The position numbers were made by a program, and so were the translations under genes. A stretch of 64,000 bases of DNA. Source: Myxococcus stipitatus DSM 14675. GTDB lineage: Bacteria > Myxococcota > Myxococcia > Myxococcales > Myxococcaceae. Below are positions 1 to 7,435 of this stretch, piece after piece. The notes below the pieces were generated by a model, which saw only the letters and a list, made by a program, of their open reading frames with translations, was not told the origin of the DNA and did no database searches. The stretch lies in NCBI RefSeq assembly GCF_000331735.1, contig NC_020126.1:868001-932000 (forward strand). The letters run 5' to 3'. How positions within the stretch are numbered: position 1 is the stretch's first letter; each line of letters opens with the position of its first letter.

Positions 1-581
1 GGCTGGAGCCGCCCACGCCGCCGCCGTCCTCCCTGCGCGAGGACGCCGTGGCGGAGCGCGTGCTGCTGGGCTTCCGGGCCCGGCTCGCGGGGGACCACTA
101 CGCGGTGCTGGAGGTGCCTCGGGACGCGACGGCGGAGACGCTGCGCGCGGGCGGCCACCGGGCTCGCGCGGCGCTGGAGCCGCTCAAGTCGCGGAGCCTG
201 TCCCAGGGCCAGCGCGCCCAACTGGAGCGGGCGGAGGAGCGGGTGACCTCCGCGCTGCACGTGCTGGGGCAGGTGGAGCGGCGCGCGGAGTACGACGCGG
301 GCCTGGGCAACGTGGAGGGGGTGGAGCGCTGCCTCGCCGCGGGGCTCACCGTCACCGCGCTGGAGAACTGCCGCCGCCGCTTCCTCGCGGAGAACCCCGG
401 GCGGGATGGCCGCGCGGTGGTGCAGCGGCTGTCGGGGGATGCGCTCGCCTCGGTGGGACGGCTCGAGGAGGCGCTCGCCGCCTACGAGCAGGCGGTGCGG
501 ATGGACCCGCTGGACCTGGAGGGGCTCAAGCGCTGGCGCTCGCTCCGCGTCCGCATCCGCAACACGCCCCCGCCCCGCTAG
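1..581 (+). CDS. C-terminal part of a J-domain-like/TPR protein (5' end outside window)
   Basis: The reading frame is open from the left edge, so the true start lies upstream; the GTG at 48 is only an internal candidate. The visible part begins with a proline-rich linker, then a J-domain-like segment (DHYAVLEVPRDATAET, later RRAEYDAG), then a TPR-like helix pair (GRLEEALAAYEQAVRMDP) at the C-terminus. The HPD tripeptide that J domains use to stimulate DnaK ATPase is absent: the expected position reads RARAALEP. It is therefore probably a protein-interaction module rather than a working DnaK co-chaperone. Myxobacteria have large proteins of this build with upstream regulatory domains; what lies upstream cannot be seen. 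Confidence 0.75.
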   Translation, partial: LEPPTPPPSSLREDAVAERVLLGFRARLAGDHYAVLEVPRDATAETLRAGGHRARAALEPLKSRSLSQGQRAQLERAEERVTSALHVLGQVERRAEYDAGLGNVEGVERCLAAGLTVTALENCRRRFLAENPGRDGRAVVQRLSGDALASVGRLEEALAAYEQAVRMDPLDLEGLKRWRSLRVRIRNTPPPR

Positions 582-667
582 TCGGGGGCGGACGGCCAGG
601 CGGGGCGCGACGGATGGTCGTTCCTTGCGTCCCAGGGGTGGCTCCTCGTTAATCCACCCGGACCCCC

Positions 668-1972
668 ATGGCCTCCGACTCCGACGACTCGCTTCCTCCC
701 TCAGGCCGCTTCACCCGCTTCCGCAAGCTGGCGGGCCTCTCCATGCAGGTGGGCACGGACGTGCTCAAGAGCGGGGCGAAGCGCCTGACGGGCAGCTCGT
801 CGGAGATGCTCAGCAAGGGGGCCGCGGAGAAGCTGGTCTCCACCCTGGGCGAGCTCAAGGGCGCGGCGATGAAGCTGGGGCAGGTCCTCTCCATGGACCC
901 GGACCTGGTCACCCCCGAGGTGCGGCAGGTGCTGGCGCGGCTGCAGAACCAGGCGCCCTCCATGTCCTATGAGCGCGTGGCCCGCGTGGTGCGCGAGGAG
1001 CTGGGCGCGCCCCCGGAGGAGGTCTTCCGCGAGTTCAGCCGCCAGCCCCTGGCCGCCGCGTCGCTGGGCCAGGTCCACGGCGCGGTGCTCCAGGACGGCG
1101 GCGGCGCGGCGGTGAAGGTGCAGTACCCCGGCATCGCCGAGTCCCTCTCGCACGACATGGAGAACCTGGGCCTCGTCGTGAAGACGGTGTCCAAGGCGTC
1201 GCGGCTGATGGATGGCTCGGCCTACTTCCAGGAGTTCAAGGACGAGCTGCTGCTGGAGCTGGACTACCGCCGGGAGGCGGCGCTGGCGGAGGAGTTCGCG
1301 CGCGCGGTGGCCCCGCTGGAGGACCTGTGCGTGCCGGCCATCCGCGCCCCGTGGAGCACCGGGCGCGTGCTGACGATGGAGCTGCTCCCGGGGCTCCCGC
1401 TCAAGGACTGGGTGACGACGCAGCCCTCCAACGCGGAGCGCTTCCGCGTGGCGCGCCAGCTCATCCGCGCGACGTACGGGCCCTTCTTCGGCGCGGAGCG
1501 GATTCACGCGGACCCGCACCCGGGCAACTTCATGGTGATGCCGGACGGGCGGCTGGGGGTGCTCGACTTCGGCTCCATCAAGCGCTTCAGCCCGCGCTTC
1601 GTGGAGGCCAACCGGCGCATGCTCCTGCAGGCCCTGCGCAGGGAGCCCATGGACGTGCTGGGGCTGAGCCTGGAGGCGGGCTTCACGGTGGAGCTGCCGG
1701 GCGCGGAGGCCGACGCGCTCATCCGCGAGGTGTTCCACATCGCCGGCAGGCCCATGCGGCAGTCGCCTTACGACTACGCCACCTGCGAAATCCCCCGGGA
1801 CATGCGCAACCACTTCAGCCGCAACGCGGCGCGCTTCCTCAAGGTGAAGCCCCCACCGGAGGCGGTGATGTTCTTCCGCGCGACGGGCGGCCTGGCGCAG
1901 AACCTGCGGCTCATCGGCGCCCACGGGGACTTCCGGGGCGTCTACCTGGAGATGGCGGAGCGCTTCGGCTGA
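668..1972 (+). CDS. ABC1/AarF/UbiB-family atypical protein kinase
   Basis: A 434-residue member of the ABC1 (AarF/UbiB/ADCK) kinase-like family. Family hallmarks are present in order: KLGQ (residues 69-72), the alanine-rich nucleotide loop AAASLGQVH (129-137) replacing a glycine-rich loop, the lysine in AVKVQYP (K150), the ELD motif (197-199), the catalytic-loop HADPHPGN (280-287) and DFG (300-302). Family members support ubiquinone or other isoprenoid-lipid metabolism, probably as small-molecule kinases or ATPases at the membrane. No C-terminal hydrophobic anchor is evident. ATG at 668 is preceded by no clear Shine-Dalgarno. It stands alone, converging on the receiver gene 4 bases downstream. 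The substrate is unknown. Confidence 0.9.
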   Translation: MASDSDDSLPPSGRFTRFRKLAGLSMQVGTDVLKSGAKRLTGSSSEMLSKGAAEKLVSTLGELKGAAMKLGQVLSMDPDLVTPEVRQVLARLQNQAPSMSYERVARVVREELGAPPEEVFREFSRQPLAAASLGQVHGAVLQDGGGAAVKVQYPGIAESLSHDMENLGLVVKTVSKASRLMDGSAYFQEFKDELLLELDYRREAALAEEFARAVAPLEDLCVPAIRAPWSTGRVLTMELLPGLPLKDWVTTQPSNAERFRVARQLIRATYGPFFGAERIHADPHPGNFMVMPDGRLGVLDFGSIKRFSPRFVEANRRMLLQALRREPMDVLGLSLEAGFTVELPGAEADALIREVFHIAGRPMRQSPYDYATCEIPRDMRNHFSRNAARFLKVKPPPEAVMFFRATGGLAQNLRLIGAHGDFRGVYLEMAERFG

Positions 1973-1976
1973 GGGC

Positions 1977-2381
1977 TCACGGCGCGGAGGAGGCGAGGGT
2001 GCCTCGCGCCTTCGCGTGGATGGCGTGGAGCTTCTTGGCCAGGTCCTCGCCCTGGGTGCTCTTGGTGATGTAGCCGTCCGCGCCAGAGTCCTTCGCCAGC
2101 TTGCGCAGCGTGGACTCGTCCGACGCGGAGAAGAGCACGAAGAGCGTGCCCGCCGGGGCCTGCCCTCGCGCCAGCGTCAGCACCTTGTCCCCGGTGAGCG
2201 CGGGGATGTTCACGTCCAGCAACACCAGGTCCGGCATCGTCGAACGCACCAGGTTCGACACGCCCAACGAGGAGCGGTGGGTCCGCACGTCGAACCCGTA
2301 CGCCGACAACGAGCGCTCCGCCAACGTGAGTTGCTCCTGGTCGTCGTCCACCACCAGCACGCGGATCTTCATCTCCGACAT
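1977..2381 (-). CDS. Single-domain response regulator (CheY-like)
   Basis: A 134-residue stand-alone receiver. The acidic pair and triad (LVVDDD), the phospho-acceptor Asp in LLDVN and the conserved Lys in ITKS are present; the usual Pro after that Lys is Ser. The start at 2381 is chosen because an AGGAG lies just upstream and the receiver fold begins immediately after; a longer in-frame extension to 2465 looks non-coding. It has no output domain, so it would act by protein contact or as a phosphorelay intermediate. It is a close paralogue of the receiver at 7040-7435, sharing GVSNLV, PALxGDKV and QGEDLA. The adjacent kinase gene (2593-3819, same strand) is a possible partner. Confidence 0.88.
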   Translation of the reverse strand: MSEMKIRVLVVDDDQEQLTLAERSLSAYGFDVRTHRSSLGVSNLVRSTMPDLVLLDVNIPALTGDKVLTLARGQAPAGTLFVLFSASDESTLRKLAKDSGADGYITKSTQGEDLAKKLHAIHAKARGTLASSAP

Positions 2382-2457
2382 GACTCCTCCCCCAAAGGGA
2401 GCGCGGACTGAGTGCCGCGGCCCACCGGAAGTCGCCACCGGGCCGGGTGGCCTACGA

Positions 2458-2487
2458 ATTATCACCTAGGCACAGGCTTGCTGTCGC
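2458..2487 (-). promoter_or_regulatory. Possible sigma-70-type promoter for the receiver at 1977-2381
   Basis: Read on the minus strand there is GCGACA (2487-2482), an 18-base spacer and GATAAT (2463-2458). The -10 matches the consensus at five of six positions and the -35 at four. It would give a leader of about 70 bases to the ATG at 2381. It is one of few AT-rich spots here; the call is sequence resemblance only. Confidence 0.3.
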
Positions 2488-2592
2488 CACCTGTTGTCGC
2501 GGCAGGGCCCCGCCCAGCGTGAGGCATTGGCCCATAGCGGGCCGTCAGGGTGCTTGTCCACCCGCCCCATCCCCTGGGGGCGGCGTGGGTTC

Positions 2593-3819
2593 TCAACTTG
2601 AACGGTACTCCGTCGGAGGGACCCGGGGGGACAACTTCCCGGGCAGCAGGGGGAAGGTGAGGGTGAAGATGGCGCCCCCTTCCGGGCGGTTGGCGGCGAC
2701 CAGCGTGCCGCGCGCACGGCTCACCACGTCGTGGGCCATGGACAGGCCCAGGCCCGTGCCGTGGCGCCCCTTGGTGGTGAAGAAGGGCTGGAAGATGGAG
2801 CGGAGGTTCTCCTCGGGGATGCCCGTGCCCTCGTCCTCCACGGTGATGACGGCCTGGCCCGACAGGCGCCGGCCTCGCACCCGCACGGTGCCTCCGTGCG
2901 GCATGGCGTCGCGCGCGTTGCGCAGCAGGTTGAGGAAGACGCAGCGCAGGTCCGCCGACGAGCTCTCCACCAGCGGCAGCCGGGGCACGTCCACCTCCAG
3001 GCTCAGGCTGAGCCCCTCCTTCGCCGCGCGGCTCTCCAGCTCCCCCCGCGCGATCTCCACCGCGTCGTTCACCACCTCCGCCAGCTGCACCGGCTCCATG
3101 GGGGACTCCGGCTGCTGCCGCGCGTAGTCCCGGAGGCGCGACAGCCGCGTGCTCGCGTCCGCGACGATGCGCAAGAGCGTGTCCACGTGCGCGGGAGGCT
3201 CCGGCATCTTCGCCTTGGCGCTGTTCATCTGGAGCAGCTCCAGGCGCAGCTTCATCGCGACCAGGAGGCTGCTCAGGTCATGTGCGATTCCGGACGCCTG
3301 CTCGCTCAACGTGCGCAGGTGCTCGCGCTCCGCCAGCGCGCGGCGCTCCTTCGTGAGGGACTCCTCCGTGAGGGACTCCTCCGTGATGTCCCGCGCCAGC
3401 ACCAGCACCACCGGCGGCGTCAGGCCGGGGCTCACCCGCCGCACCCGCACCTCCAGGCGCTGATGGCCTCCGGCGTAGGTGTAGCGGGCGGTGTGCTCGT
3501 CGTCGTCCTCCAGGTGCTCCAGCGCGCGTGCCTCGGCGGCCACGGCGCTGCGCAGCGTGAGCAGCTCCGGGCCGGCCTCGTGGCCAGTGTCCGCCAGGTG
3601 ACGCCAGGGCCCCCGTGCCAGCGTCAGCGATTGCCAGCGATGGTTGACCAGCAACACCTCGTCGCCGCGCAGCACCGCGAGCGCGCCCGCAAGGCCCTCC
3701 AGCGCCCAGGTATGGCGGGCGGGCTCGCGGGGTTCATGCAGGAAGTCCGGCCCATGTGTCTTCCTCACCTTCTCGAGGATGGCCATGAGCTCATTCTCAG
3801 ACGAAGAATCGGGTGACAT
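2593..3819 (-). CDS. Soluble PAS-like sensor histidine kinase
   Basis: A 408-residue kinase with no membrane segment. The N-terminal ~150 residues look like a degenerate PAS sensor, followed by a short helical linker containing a tandem repeat (TEESLTEESL), then the phospho-acceptor H-box (SGIAHDLSSLL), N-box (NLLRNARDAM), G1 (DEGTGI), F-box (FQPFFTTK) and G2 (GTGLGL). The ATG at 3819 (MSPDSSS) is preferred over the longer frame to 3996, which reads as non-coding; the local RBS is weak, so the start is uncertain. It is divergent from the LuxR-type regulator at 4095 across 275 bases that contain phased repeats, and could phosphorylate that regulator or the receiver at 1977-2381. The signal sensed is unknown. 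Confidence 0.88.
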   Translation of the reverse strand: MSPDSSSENELMAILEKVRKTHGPDFLHEPREPARHTWALEGLAGALAVLRGDEVLLVNHRWQSLTLARGPWRHLADTGHEAGPELLTLRSAVAAEARALEHLEDDDEHTARYTYAGGHQRLEVRVRRVSPGLTPPVVLVLARDITEESLTEESLTKERRALAEREHLRTLSEQASGIAHDLSSLLVAMKLRLELLQMNSAKAKMPEPPAHVDTLLRIVADASTRLSRLRDYARQQPESPMEPVQLAEVVNDAVEIARGELESRAAKEGLSLSLEVDVPRLPLVESSSADLRCVFLNLLRNARDAMPHGGTVRVRGRRLSGQAVITVEDEGTGIPEENLRSIFQPFFTTKGRHGTGLGLSMAHDVVSRARGTLVAANRPEGGAIFTLTFPLLPGKLSPRVPPTEYRSS

Positions 3820-3988
3820 GACTTGAGCAGTAACCCAGGCCGCGAGACGCGGCAAGCGCGGGGCACTCTCGTGAGGACAGGGGGCCCGCAAAGGTGTTGT
3901 GTTGTGTGGACCGCGTGTCCTTTCCCCGCGGCATGGAGTCTTGATGTCTGAGCTACGCACGGCGGCCCGGCCTGGATTCATCCCAGCT

Positions 3989-4031
3989 TTGAACATTTCT
4001 TGAACACGGTTTGAACATCACCTGATGAACA
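3989..4031. promoter_or_regulatory. Phased TTGAACA direct repeats, likely operator
   Basis: TTGAACA occurs at 3989-3995, 4000-4006 and 4011-4017, an exact 11-base period or about one helical turn, and the core TGAACA recurs at 4026-4031. The array lies in the divergent intergenic region between the histidine kinase (start 3819) and the LuxR-type regulator (start about 4095). Same-face phased repeats of this kind are typical binding sites for an oligomeric regulator. The obvious candidate is the neighbouring LuxR-type protein itself, but that is inference. Confidence 0.55.
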
Positions 4032-4094
4032 CGCGAGAACCCATGCCGCTCGTCACGATGAATCGCGAGAGCTTTGATTGCATCTGGAGTGATG

Positions 4095-4796
4095 ATGACG
4101 ACAGACATTTCCAATGAGCGAATCCGAGTGGCCCTCCTGGAGGACCAGCAGGTCTTCAGGGAGAGTCTGGTGTTGGTCCTGGAGAACGCGGGGATGGATG
4201 TGGTGGCGCGCTGCTCGCAGACGCCGCCCTTCCTGGCGCGGGTGCGGGAGCACATGCCGCATGTCGCCGTGCTGGACCTGAGGCTGGTGCCTCCGGACCA
4301 GGATGGGACGGAGACGGGGCTGACGGTGCTGCAGTGCCTGCACGACTTCTACCCGTCGGTGAAGGCCCTGGTGTTGTCGAGTCATCACGAGCAGGACGTG
4401 GTGGAGCAGTGTCTCCACGCGGGCGCGGCGGGCTACCTGTGGAAACACAACGTGGGCTGCGCGGACGTGGTGGAGGCCGTCACCCGGGTGGCGCGGGGAG
4501 AGCGGCTGATGCCCACCGGGCTGTCCTGGGGCCCGTCCGTGCCGGGCTTCCTGCCGCAGGAGGAGGTGCCCCTGGGCGGCGTGGAGCTGGGGCTGCTCAC
4601 GCCCCGCGAGCGCGAGGTGCTGGGGTACGTGGCGGCGGGCGCGGACAACCTCAAGATCGCCGCGTGCCTGAGCATCACCGAGCGCACGGTGAAGGCGCAC
4701 ATCACCAGCATCTACAAGAAGCTGGGCTCGGAGAACCGCACGCAGCTGGCCGTCCTGGCGTGCCAGCTGGGCGTTCACCGCCCGGCAGGGGTGTGA
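4095..4796 (+). CDS. LuxR/NarL-type response regulator
   Basis: About 233 residues: a receiver domain (ALLEDQQ acidic pair; phospho-acceptor Asp in VLDLRL; conserved Lys in YLWKHN), a linker, and a C-terminal GerE/LuxR helix-turn-helix (LTPREREVLGYVAAG, then NLKIAACLSITERTVKAH). Adjacent ATGs lie at 4092 and 4095; TGGAG at 4085-4089 is better spaced for 4095. The receiver has an unusual insertion after its Asp (LVPPDQDGTETG). It probably controls transcription from phased repeats just upstream, and its partner kinase may be the divergent gene at 2593-3819. The regulon is unknown; the dioxygenase/methyltransferase pair immediately beyond is a candidate. Confidence 0.9.
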   Translation: MTTDISNERIRVALLEDQQVFRESLVLVLENAGMDVVARCSQTPPFLARVREHMPHVAVLDLRLVPPDQDGTETGLTVLQCLHDFYPSVKALVLSSHHEQDVVEQCLHAGAAGYLWKHNVGCADVVEAVTRVARGERLMPTGLSWGPSVPGFLPQEEVPLGGVELGLLTPREREVLGYVAAGADNLKIAACLSITERTVKAHITSIYKKLGSENRTQLAVLACQLGVHRPAGV

Positions 4797-4915
4797 GACT
4801 CCAGGGTCGGCACTTGCAGGCAATGGGAAGGAAACGGCGGGCGTGGCAGGGTGTGAAAGCCCGTGGCGCTCCTCCCCTCCCCCCGCGCCAGGGGCGTGAC
4901 GTGACAGGACTCCGG

Positions 4916-4954
4916 CGGGCCAGGGCAGTGTCACGCAGCGCCTGCCCTGGCCCG
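4916..4954. terminator. Perfect 13-bp inverted repeat between convergent genes
   Basis: The arms at 4916-4928 and 4942-4954 pair perfectly over 13 bases around a 13-base loop. The hairpin sits between the convergent ends of the LuxR-type regulator (4796) and the methyltransferase (4973), where a bidirectional terminator is expected. There is only a weak T tract on either side, so it could be Rho-assisted or an mRNA-stabilising structure. Confidence 0.6.
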
Positions 4955-4972
4955 TTGCTGTCGTGAGCGGCG

Positions 4973-5995
4973 TCAGGGCTTGACGGCGGTCACCAGCTCG
5001 AAGGGCCCACCGCCGAGCACCCGCGTCTGCTCGAAGCCCGCCTCCTGGAGCATCCGCTGGTAGAGCTCCACCTCGCGCAGCCGGCTGACGCACGAGTCCA
5101 CGCCGATGAGGAAGTACGTCCAGAAGAACTGCGCGGCCAGCCGCTCCCCCGTGCGGAACTCCTCGCAGATGATGACGCGTCCGCCCGACGGCAGCGCCGC
5201 CCACGCGGACTTCAGCAGGTGCTGCGCCGTCTGCGCGGACCAGTCGTGCAGCACGCGCACGAACATCAGCACGTCATAGCCGCCGGGCAGCGGCTCCCGC
5301 AGGAAGTCCCCAGGCACGAAGCCCAGCCGGGCGGGCCCCAGGTCGAAGCGCTCCCGCGTGCGCTCCACCAGCGGCTGGGTGGCGGGCAGGTTGTAGACGT
5401 CCACGCGCGCGGTGGGGTGCTCGCGCGTCAGGTGCGCCGCGAGGCTGCCATCGCCTCCGCCCACGTCGAGTACGCGCATGCCGTCGCGCCACAGGTGCCG
5501 GGCGTGCTGCCGCAGCGACTCCAGGATGGGCGGCAGGCCCACGGCCATGCTCGTCTCGAAGCCCTCCAATTGCTCGGGCGTGCGCAAGGGCCAGTCGAAG
5601 TCGTCGGGCGAGATGGAGTGCTGGCCGCGCAGCACCTCGGGCAGGCGCCCGTGCAGCTTGCGCCAGGCGAACTTCTCCCGGTCTCTCTCCCGCGACTGAG
5701 GCCCGAGGACGGCCTGGGCCGCCTCGCGCAGCCCTGGCACCGCGCTGTAGCGCGCCGACGCGAGCGCGTCCGTGTCCTGCTCGCGCTTCACCAGCCCCAG
5801 GCTCTCCAGGCAGTCCAGCAGCTTGTAGAGCCGGCCCGGCACCAGCGAGTGCCTCGCGGACAGCTCCGCGAGCGTGATGGGGGCGGGCCCCTCCAGCGAG
5901 TCGAGCAGCCCCAGCTGGAGCGACGCCTCCACCACGTCCACCGCCTTCGCGCCATTGTAGAGCAGGTGCAACAGCGCTCGCGGCGACTCCGTCAC
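4973..5995 (-). CDS. SAM-dependent O-methyltransferase (plant-type OMT fold)
   Basis: A 340-residue methyltransferase. The N-terminal ~100 residues form the winged-helix dimerisation domain; the AdoMet motif I VLDVGGGDG is at 176-184 and the catalytic HDW, whose His acts as the base in this family, is at 250-252. The family methylates phenolic hydroxyls or, less often, N or C atoms of small molecules in secondary metabolism. The GTG start at 5995 overlaps the stop of the upstream dioxygenase homologue by four bases (GTGA), implying translational coupling and a shared pathway. Frame upstream of 5995 is only antisense-type shadow sequence. The most plausible substrate is a tryptophan-derived aromatic compound; that is inference. 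Confidence 0.88.
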   Translation of the reverse strand: MTESPRALLHLLYNGAKAVDVVEASLQLGLLDSLEGPAPITLAELSARHSLVPGRLYKLLDCLESLGLVKREQDTDALASARYSAVPGLREAAQAVLGPQSRERDREKFAWRKLHGRLPEVLRGQHSISPDDFDWPLRTPEQLEGFETSMAVGLPPILESLRQHARHLWRDGMRVLDVGGGDGSLAAHLTREHPTARVDVYNLPATQPLVERTRERFDLGPARLGFVPGDFLREPLPGGYDVLMFVRVLHDWSAQTAQHLLKSAWAALPSGGRVIICEEFRTGERLAAQFFWTYFLIGVDSCVSRLREVELYQRMLQEAGFEQTRVLGGGPFELVTAVKP

Positions 5996-6879
5996 GAGTC
6001 GCCCCGCGGCGCGGAGGACAGGCCCGCGTGCATGGGGCAGGCGCCGCTCACCATGGGAGGGGCGTAGGCGCTCATGGCGCCCTCCATGCAACCCTCGCGG
6101 CTCGCGCCGGGGGCATGGCCGCCCTCGCGCCGCCAGCTGGCCGTGAGCTCCACGCGCGCGTCCCAGAGGCTGCGGAACAGGGGCAGCGTCATGCGCCCCG
6201 CCAGCACCTGCGTGGGCAGGCCGTCCAGCGCCTTCACGGAGCGGTCCACGCCGATGGTGCGCCGCACCAACTGGAAGTGCGCGTGCAGCCAGCCCTGGAA
6301 CGCCTCGTCGACGTCCAGCAGCTGCTCGCACAGGCGCTTCAGGTCATCCGGTCCGCCCCGGTAGATGCCGAGCACCGTCTGGCCGCGCCGCGCGAGCAGT
6401 CGCTCGAACGCCAGCGCCAGGCCCTCCGCCGCCTTGCGGAACATGTTGTAACCCGGTGACTCCTGTCCGCTGCCATTGCCCAGGCTGCGGCGGATGACCT
6501 GGTAGGTGTCGGGCGTCATCGTCTCCAGCACTCCCAGCTCGCTGGACAGGCCGCGGACGATGCGCACGACGCGCTCCAGCCGGGCGGACGCCGCCCACAG
6601 CGCGTCCCGGTCCAGCTCCGCCACGAGCTCGACGGTCTCCCGCGAGGCCAGCTTCAGCCACAGCTCCTGCGCCTGATGCACCACCTGAAACATCAGCTCG
6701 TCGTGGGCGACGCGCTCCGTCTCCCCCGACTGCAAGGACAAGAGCTGGGGGGTCTTCAGATAGACCTCGTAGTCCAGCTCTCCTCGGCCCACCCACTTCT
6801 TCAAGAGGGGGTTGAAGAGGGGGGTATCCAATTCTTGCCGCAATTTTTCCGCGAAACTGTAACCGGGTGACGTGTGCAT
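5992..6879 (-). CDS. Tryptophan 2,3-dioxygenase-superfamily haem protein, atypical
   Basis: A 295-residue protein with the TDO core: YLKTPQLLSLQ (40-50), HDELMFQVVHQAQELWLKL (59-77) with the distal His59, and WLHAHFQLVRRTIG (197-210), where His201 aligns with the axial haem ligand. The loop that follows in true TDOs, GTGGSSG, which binds the amino-acid substrate, is missing and reads DRSVKALDGLP. A C-terminal tail of about 40 residues (with CPMH) is extra. It therefore keeps haem binding but probably not canonical kynurenine-forming chemistry; superfamily members in natural-product pathways include monooxygenases such as MarE. RBS GGAGGG precedes ATG 6879. It is coupled to the downstream methyltransferase; no kynureninase or formamidase is nearby. 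Confidence 0.82.
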   Translation of the reverse strand: MHTSPGYSFAEKLRQELDTPLFNPLLKKWVGRGELDYEVYLKTPQLLSLQSGETERVAHDELMFQVVHQAQELWLKLASRETVELVAELDRDALWAASARLERVVRIVRGLSSELGVLETMTPDTYQVIRRSLGNGSGQESPGYNMFRKAAEGLALAFERLLARRGQTVLGIYRGGPDDLKRLCEQLLDVDEAFQGWLHAHFQLVRRTIGVDRSVKALDGLPTQVLAGRMTLPLFRSLWDARVELTASWRREGGHAPGASREGCMEGAMSAYAPPMVSGACPMHAGLSSAPRGDS

Positions 6880-7039
6880 GGGGCCCTCCAGAAGGGATGG
6901 GTGGGCACTCAGAGATGAGAACGCGAAGGAGTTGTGCCTGTCGGTGACGGCGGACGTGACTCGCTACGGGATGCAGCGAGGAGGTGCGCCGAGCCTGGGA
7001 CGGACAAGGGCTCCCAGGCCCGGGAAGGACACAGCGACT

Positions 7040-7435
7040 TCAGGGGACTGCGGGTGGTCGAGGCTTGAGTCGGAAGGTGCGCAGCCGGTTGGCGAGGTCC
7101 TCTCCCTGGACGCTCTTGGAGATGTATCCATCCGCGCCGGAGGCCAGTGCGAGCGAGCGCAGCTTGGACTCATCCGAGGCGGAATAGAGGATGAACTTCG
7201 TCTTGGCGGAGGCGTACTGCCGGGCCAGGTTGACGACCTTGTCGCCCTTGAGGGCGGGGAAGTTGACGTCGATGAGGACGAAGTCCGGCTCCGATGCGCT
7301 GACCAGGTTGGAGACACCCAGGGCCGACGTGTGCGTCAGCACCTCGAAGCCGTAGCTGCTCAGCGAGCGCTGAACGAGGTCGAGCAGGTCCGGGTCATCG
7401 TCCACCACCAGGACGCGTGCTTTTTCTTCAGCCAT
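7040..7435 (-). CDS. Single-domain response regulator (CheY-like)
   Basis: A 131-residue receiver without an output domain. LVVDDD, the phospho-acceptor Asp in LIDVN and the Lys in ISKS (Ser instead of Pro after Lys) are visible. The start at 7435 overlaps the stop end of the hybrid kinase gene (7428) by eight bases, so the two are co-translated and the receiver is the likely terminal acceptor or competitor in that kinase's relay. It is closely similar to the receiver at 1977-2381 across the whole domain, suggesting a duplication. A proline-rich C-terminal tail follows the receiver. Confidence 0.9.
   Translation of the reverse strand: MAEEKARVLVVDDDPDLLDLVQRSLSSYGFEVLTHTSALGVSNLVSASEPDFVLIDVNFPALKGDKVVNLARQYASAKTKFILYSASDESKLRSLALASGADGYISKSVQGEDLANRLRTFRLKPRPPAVP

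Noticed and set aside
2401-2455. Inverted repeat upstream of the receiver at 1977
   Set aside because: The GC-rich arms mismatch at two central positions and the hairpin is no better than expected in such sequence.
5992-6879. Ordinary kynurenine-pathway tryptophan dioxygenase (kynA)
   Set aside because: The substrate-binding GTGGSSG loop is missing and no kynureninase or formamidase genes are near, so the gene symbol was withheld.
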